Shown: positions 59,642 through 64,000 of the stretch, piece by piece
How positions within the stretch are numbered: position 1 is the stretch's first letter
How the letters are laid out: each line of letters opens with the position of its first letter
Assembly (NCBI GenBank): GCA_034401795.1
Contig: CM067366.1
Span: forward strand, 81,036,391-81,100,390
Reading direction: 5' to 3'
Length of the DNA: 64,000 nt
DNA from: Chaetoderma sp. LZ-2023a
Taxonomy: Eukaryota > Mollusca > Caudofoveata > Chaetodermatida > Chaetodermatidae
Position numbers and translations under genes: made by a program
Notes under the pieces: model-generated
Seen by the model: the letters and a program-made list of their open reading frames with translations, nothing else
The model's database searches: none
Told to the model about the DNA's origin: nothing

Positions 59642-60412
59642 CTACGTTTGAAGCCACTTTAACATGATCCGGTGAAGTCGGATGCAGAAAAGAGTAACAT
59701 TGGATAGGATTTTCCGTATGCTGTTGACGAGCACAATTGGCTGCAAATTGACTGGTGGGCCAGGTGCCTTCTTAGGCTTGGGTAGTGCGATAAGGGTGCC
59801 TTGGCCTACAGCTTCGATGGGAAGGTGGTGCATAAAAGATGAATTGATTAGGTGCATGATCGATTTTGAGATGTCACTTGCATATTTGAATAGTTCATTG
59901 CTCATGCCATCAGGTCCAGATGCACGTACACTTTTCGGGGCTTTAAGTGCCTTCACAACTGCTGCTGTTTTAATTGGTGTTAGTAATGGCCTGGAGTCTC
60001 CTGAGAACGGGTGCAATGGCTTATCATGATTGTCAGTGAACTGTTCCTTGAACCATTCTCGGATCGCCTCGACTTTTCCCTGTTCAGTCCCGATAAAGTG
60101 TCCTTCAGAGTTGTGTACAGTGAATGGTGCTATGCTGTCAGTAACTCTCAGGGTTCGGGCTGCCCGAAACATTTTGTGACAGCCATTCGTGGCAGTAATT
60201 TCATCTGCTAGGGAGTCTGCTTGTCGGATAGCAAGATCTTTTAAGCATTCGCTAATGTAACGCAGAATGTTATTGCGCTCCCGGCGTAATTTGGTGCAGT
60301 CTTCACTTTGGCCACTTTGATAGATGCGCAGCCGTAATACTTTTTGCTCTGCTGACAGTTTTATTACTAGAGGGTCGTCAGTATACCTAGTTTGGTTGTT
60401 TTTTAAGATCAC
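59642..60412 (-). pseudogene. LINE reverse transcriptase, longest open segment
   Basis: 256 residues from the linker between endonuclease and RT through the first RT blocks (GPDG; GQGTLIALPKP; LQPIVLVNSIRKILSN). It copies element RNA at a nicked target in the nucleus. It ends with a stop at 59,642 before motif A. Motif A and the region to YADD continue in other frames downstream (59,296-59,538 and 58,948-59,283), so the protein is interrupted at least three times. The plus-strand frames here are shadows. Confidence 0.82.
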
Positions 60413-60959
60413 CTATCGTACTGCAAGCCGATGATTCCATAGATTTCAGTATTTTGGTTAGGGCTTCGTTTGGATCGGAGCTGACGTCAATGTTTGCTAT
60501 CTGCTCCCCGAGGCCTTTGTGTATGACATTTGAGTGTCAGTGTCGCTGAAGAGCTTGGGTAGGTTGTAGGCGACTCTACCCTGTTGTCTGGTATGGTGTG
60601 TATATATTAGGCAGAGATCGTTCAGTTGAAAGCGTGTAATGGCTGGCTTATGGTCAAAGTTGAGGTCTGTGACTCCATACGAACGAGCGTTCCAGAGTAC
60701 GGGGGTTGCTTTTGTCTTGTATAGTATGAATTCTATTGGTTGAAGACAGCTGTTGTAGCCTTAGAACCTTTTGGGGCTTTGCGATCAACAATGTGTCTGG
60801 TCCCTGTTGTCTGATGATGGCATGCGTGTTTGAAAGACGTATTTGTGGCAACTAGGTTATTGGAACTAAGGAATGTCACCAGTGCATCTCCATTGCTGCT
60901 GCGTGTGCCCTCTTCATATTGTAGATATGGGATTGTCTTGTGGGAAGTCATGACCCCGC

Positions 60960-62440
60960 TAGATATCTTATATCCTTGAGTAAGTCCTAAGAGAAATTTA
61001 TGATTTGAAAATACCAGGTGAGCTAATGGACCGGTTGACTTTTATACGTTCAATATGTAGTTATTATTACATCAGCTAGTTGACATCAGCTAGTGCTAGT
61101 GCTGATGGTATTCAGTTTCTAGTAAATGGATGGTGTGTGAATGTAGCAATGTAGGATTGTTGGATAAAGTTTTATCGTCAAATTGAAATAGTCGAATTGA
61201 TTGGAATGAGTCCCACGGTTCTGAGTTGATGTGTATCTGGAAATAGTGTAGATGAAAGTTATTGCTGTTCAGTCAGCATACACTTCTATGATATTCAGCA
61301 GTCGGTTGGATCGATAATTTGGAAAATATTCGAGGTATAAGAATCACTGGAATCGGACGTGACAAAGGGACGTAGTTGATGACGTTAGGCATTCTGATTC
61401 TCACACGAGAATAAAACAACATCAGCTGGCAATGAGATCATACAGCTCATGTGCCTATTAACTCTAGCATCCTACAGGCTTATCCATCAATAGGCAATGG
61501 GCAGGACATGGACATTGTAGCGTCCTGTAGGAATTAATAACATAATCGAAATTTGTATATCAACTATATGTCACTCATACAATGGCATGCAACAACAACA
61601 CATTCCGTAATGTTGTTAGTTAGCTGACAGATCGCATCAAATCAGAACCAGCTACCACCGCTTTGTCTATGTGAGGCATCATCTCCATAGAAGAGTAGCA
61701 CAGAGTTTGATTGGTCAGAATGACGTCACGATCAATGAGCGTCGATCAAACTCTGTAGCAGAGAATTAAACAGAATAGGTTTTAAAGTTGAAATAGAAAT
61801 ACAGGAATCGTTGATTGGTCAGAACGACCAACGTTTATTAGGTAGAAACTTCTAGGAAGAAATAAGCAGAAGTTGATTGGTGGACTGATTGTCCGGGCCA
61901 ATCAAGCTGTGCTTATAACATACCTAGAAGCGTCATTTAACGGATTCAGGAAGAATCTAATTATTATGATAGTTATAGAACTTGGCTAGGGTGCCAAGAT
62001 AAGTTGTATATAAGTCAGGATTTCAGACTTATAGATTATTCAATTCACCATCGTGAATCCCTGAACGTCACGCTGACGTTCAGCGTTGTGAGATATTGCT
62101 TAGCATAACCGAGCTCTGTTGTACTTGAAGTAGATCAGCACTTATCATTATCGTACATCGATTGTACTAGTTCGCTTGTGAGCAAATTCTGCTCTTACAT
62201 CAAAGCCTTGTATATTTGTGAATAAAATGTTTAACTTACGTATATGTAAGTTCGGCGTTAGTCAAATTTGTTAGGAATCTAGTCTTGAACTGAAGGAAAT
62301 CTCCAGTCCTTACCTGAGAACATCACGTCAGATAGGCCCAGCAGTCAATAGTAAATATCGTCACCTACCATCTGTCAGACGAGGCGAGCAACACTGCCTT
62401 CCTCCTCCTCCGCCACCGATAGCTGTTGTCGCAGCAACAT
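60960..62440. other. Insert in the LINE, possibly an LTR
   Basis: 1.5 kb of non-coding sequence between two parts of the LINE endonuclease. It has a TATA-like GTTGTATATAAGTC (about 62,005-62,018), an AATAAAATG at about 62,221, and TGTAG…CTGTAGG text near 61,517. The first two are at a spacing suited to an LTR's promoter and polyadenylation signal. Matching ends and a target duplication were not found, so the identity is open. Confidence 0.35.
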
Positions 62441-62870
62441 TATCTAGCTACCGGTAGCGAAGTGGGATTCACTACTGAAGAAGAAGACGTTGTCGTCGAC
62501 CCCGAAGATCAGAAAATCTTCAATATGATCCCATGCATATGCCAAGTCCTGAGCTTTTGTCCACAATTCCGAGTGTTTAACTACTTTAGTCTCTTGAATG
62601 CATGTAATATCGATGTCATAGTGTTCACAGTCTGCACCTAAGGTTTGCCTCTTTGATGTTGCACTCAGACCACGTACATTCCACGTAGCTATGGTAAGCT
62701 CCCGGGAAGATCGCGTCGTCCAAAGATGTCGAGCACAGTTTCTTGTTTGAAGGCTAGACATAATCAGAGTTGCTCTGTATGTGTATGGCAGCCCGCAATC
62801 CTTGATGACTTAGTTTCCCAACAAAGTTGGTAGTTACGGAGGAGACCAGTATGTAGGTGCCATCTTTCTA

Positions 62871-62896
62871 CCCCCCCCCCCCCTCCCCCCCCCCCC
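62871..62896 (+). repeat. Poly-C tract
   Basis: Two C runs split by a single T. Between 62,770 and 63,375 no other feature is seen. Confidence 0.9.
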
Positions 62897-63375
62897 GAGC
62901 CCCCACCACAACCCGGTAATTTCTGGTATGGTCTGGATAAACAGATTTCATAATAGCATTGATTAAGTACCTATTTTCTGAACAATATATACCATTCAGT
63001 ACTGTCTGGTCACACCGCCCTCTTGTTCGGTGCTTTCTGACATTTCACAATTGGAGCCTTACACAGTACATATATTAGTGAATATCTTCATCTTCTCCAA
63101 GTGCGAGTTATACTAGTTCTGATGCAATAAGAAATAAATTCTACCGTGTTGCAGTTTTCTGTGTTAGGCTTCCTAGTTACCCTATAACCAGTAATTTTGA
63201 TTCGTGTCTTCCAATACGTTGGCACGTATTAAGCTACAGAAAGAGACTTGAGATTTCACTGTCCCAAGGTTTCATTGGAGTTTCATTATAATGCATTCTT
63301 TGTTCTCATAAATGACACATGAAATGAATGCATTTGTATATAACACGTGTATAAATTTTAATCATTTCAAAATAG

Positions 63376-63556
63376 GCCATCGTGGTGGACTGCAGATGGA
63401 GTTGAATTACGAACTGCACGAATATATGCATAGTGTGACGCCACATCCGGGGGCCTTTGTTTTAATACAGGATCAGTCTGAGAGCGCCAGACTAGTTAAG
63501 AACAAGGGCATAACGATTCCTGCTGGGGTTTCTGTCTCGATCGGATTGTCTCAAAT
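63376..63556 (+). CDS. DEG/ENaC sodium channel, exon E (palm/beta-ball region); gene continues past the window
   Basis: 181 bp between a TTTCAAAATAG acceptor and an AT|GTGAGT donor, phase 2+177+2. It encodes GHRGGLQMELN, then PGAFVLIQDQSE and a GITIPAGVSVSIGLSQ strand. These correspond to the 'GL.l.L', 'G.kv.ihdq…P' and 'i.pG….i.l' segments that follow the cysteine motif in DEG/ENaC proteins. The thumb, second transmembrane helix and selectivity filter must lie downstream of 64,000. The five exons give 261 codons plus two bases without a stop. I cannot say whether it is an ASIC-like, peptide-gated or other subtype. Confidence 0.87.
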
Positions 63557-63939
63557 GTGAGTTTGACATTAATCAAGATGGTGTTTGTGTGAGTGCCGAA
63601 TTTGTGTAAATACTATATAGATTACAATGCATGTGCTAGTGATAGTGGAGACGAAACTTGCAACCGCATTTGCGCCTACTGAAAGTCATGTTCAGCTGCA
63701 ACTTGCATGTGAACAGCGCACTAAAGAGCTCAAAATACAATTAATTTCAGTTAACCATTATTTTAATTGCTAATACTCTTCAAGGAAATTTTTGTAAATT
63801 TATAACGAAGATTTACAAAAAATAGATTTATGTTATGCTTAGTATACTTGTATAGACATTCATCAAAAGTGTAATGGTCAAGAAAATTCAAATTTTTGCT
63901 TAGCTAGTGTCCAATTAAAGTCCAAGAGTATTTTTGAAA

Positions 63940-64000
63940 ATTTACCACTGGGATGACTGGCTCGGTTAGCGAGCCAGTCATTCCAGTGGTAAATTTTCGA
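63940..64000. mobile_element. MITE-2 palindrome at the window end
   Basis: GAAAATTTACCACTGGGATG, GACTGGCTCGGTTAGCGAGC and CAGTCATTCCAGTGGTAAAT form a near-perfect hairpin of about 60 bp. It lies in the intron after exon E and may extend beyond the window. 63,557-63,940 is otherwise empty intron. Confidence 0.7.

Larger units (their letters stand above)
58801..62763 (-). mobile_element. APE-type non-LTR retrotransposon (LINE), broken
   Basis: Minus-strand coding segments run in order. Apurinic endonuclease start: LTIATWNVRGLSATSKRQTL and DIDITCIQETKV (62,444-62,700). Endonuclease C-terminal part: NGDALVTFLSSNNLVATNTSF and GTRHIVDRKAP near 60,780-60,920, then NFDHKPAI near 60,650. Reverse transcriptase: a 256-residue frame at 59,642-60,412 with SGPDGMSNELFKYASD and GQGTLIALPKP, then 59,296-59,538, then EYADDVDFIDEEKK at 58,948-59,283. 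The catalytic YADD is present. It ends in the C-terminal AAPKAALD segment at about 58,805. A 1.5-kb foreign segment (about 60,960-62,440) replaces the middle of the endonuclease. An in-frame TGA precedes the DTIK motif near 59,540. I would not assign a clade beyond Jockey/CR1/RTE-like. Confidence 0.8.

Overview
The window is metazoan, most likely from a marine invertebrate (inference). It has phased GT-AG introns, a DEG/ENaC ion-channel gene spread over more than 26 kb, and a dense load of nested transposons, MITEs and microsatellites. No bacterial-type operons, rRNA, tRNA or CRISPR array were seen. The species cannot be named from the sequence.

Layout. 1-6.2 kb: AT-rich repeat DNA, two fragments of a MITE family (called MITE-1 here) and an unexplained GC-rich block (about 1.99-4.15 kb). 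6,217-21,330: a degenerate Polinton/Maverick (adintovirus-like) element of 15.1 kb in minus orientation, with about 0.5-0.6 kb terminal inverted repeats and a 6-bp target duplication (AGCAGC) in a CAG repeat. In reading order it carries a protein-primed-type DNA polymerase B, a packaging ATPase, a capsid protein and an adenovirus-like cysteine protease. Only the protease reads through cleanly. The polymerase is cut at its exonuclease II motif by 440 pure TGGA units flanked by a 9-bp duplication. Its polymerase half is absent where an 88-bp minisatellite now lies. The ATPase is cut by a 3'-truncated Ty3/gypsy-like retroelement (LTR, primer-binding site and gag). No integrase was recognised.

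21.3-37 kb: microsatellites, LINE 3' fragments, MITEs, and decayed plus-strand coding blocks (27.1-31.1 kb) resembling uncharacterised repeat-encoded proteins of invertebrates.

37.2-63.6 kb: a DEG/ENaC sodium-channel gene on the plus strand. Five exons have compatible splice phases (37,422-37,507; 48,800-48,967; 53,756-53,983; 55,878-55,999; 63,376-63,556), and the gene runs past the window. Its introns hold a decayed coding element between inverted repeats (42.5-45.4 kb), MITE-1 copies, a 3.5-kb solo LTR nested in a MITE (49,425-52,970), and an APE-type LINE on the minus strand (58.8-62.8 kb) that is itself interrupted. A hairpin MITE ends about 16 bp before one splice acceptor.

The ion channel appears to be the only host gene. 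Everything else supported here is selfish DNA or its remains, with up to three levels of nesting. Protein family assignments come from reading motifs and remembered family patterns; no database search was run.
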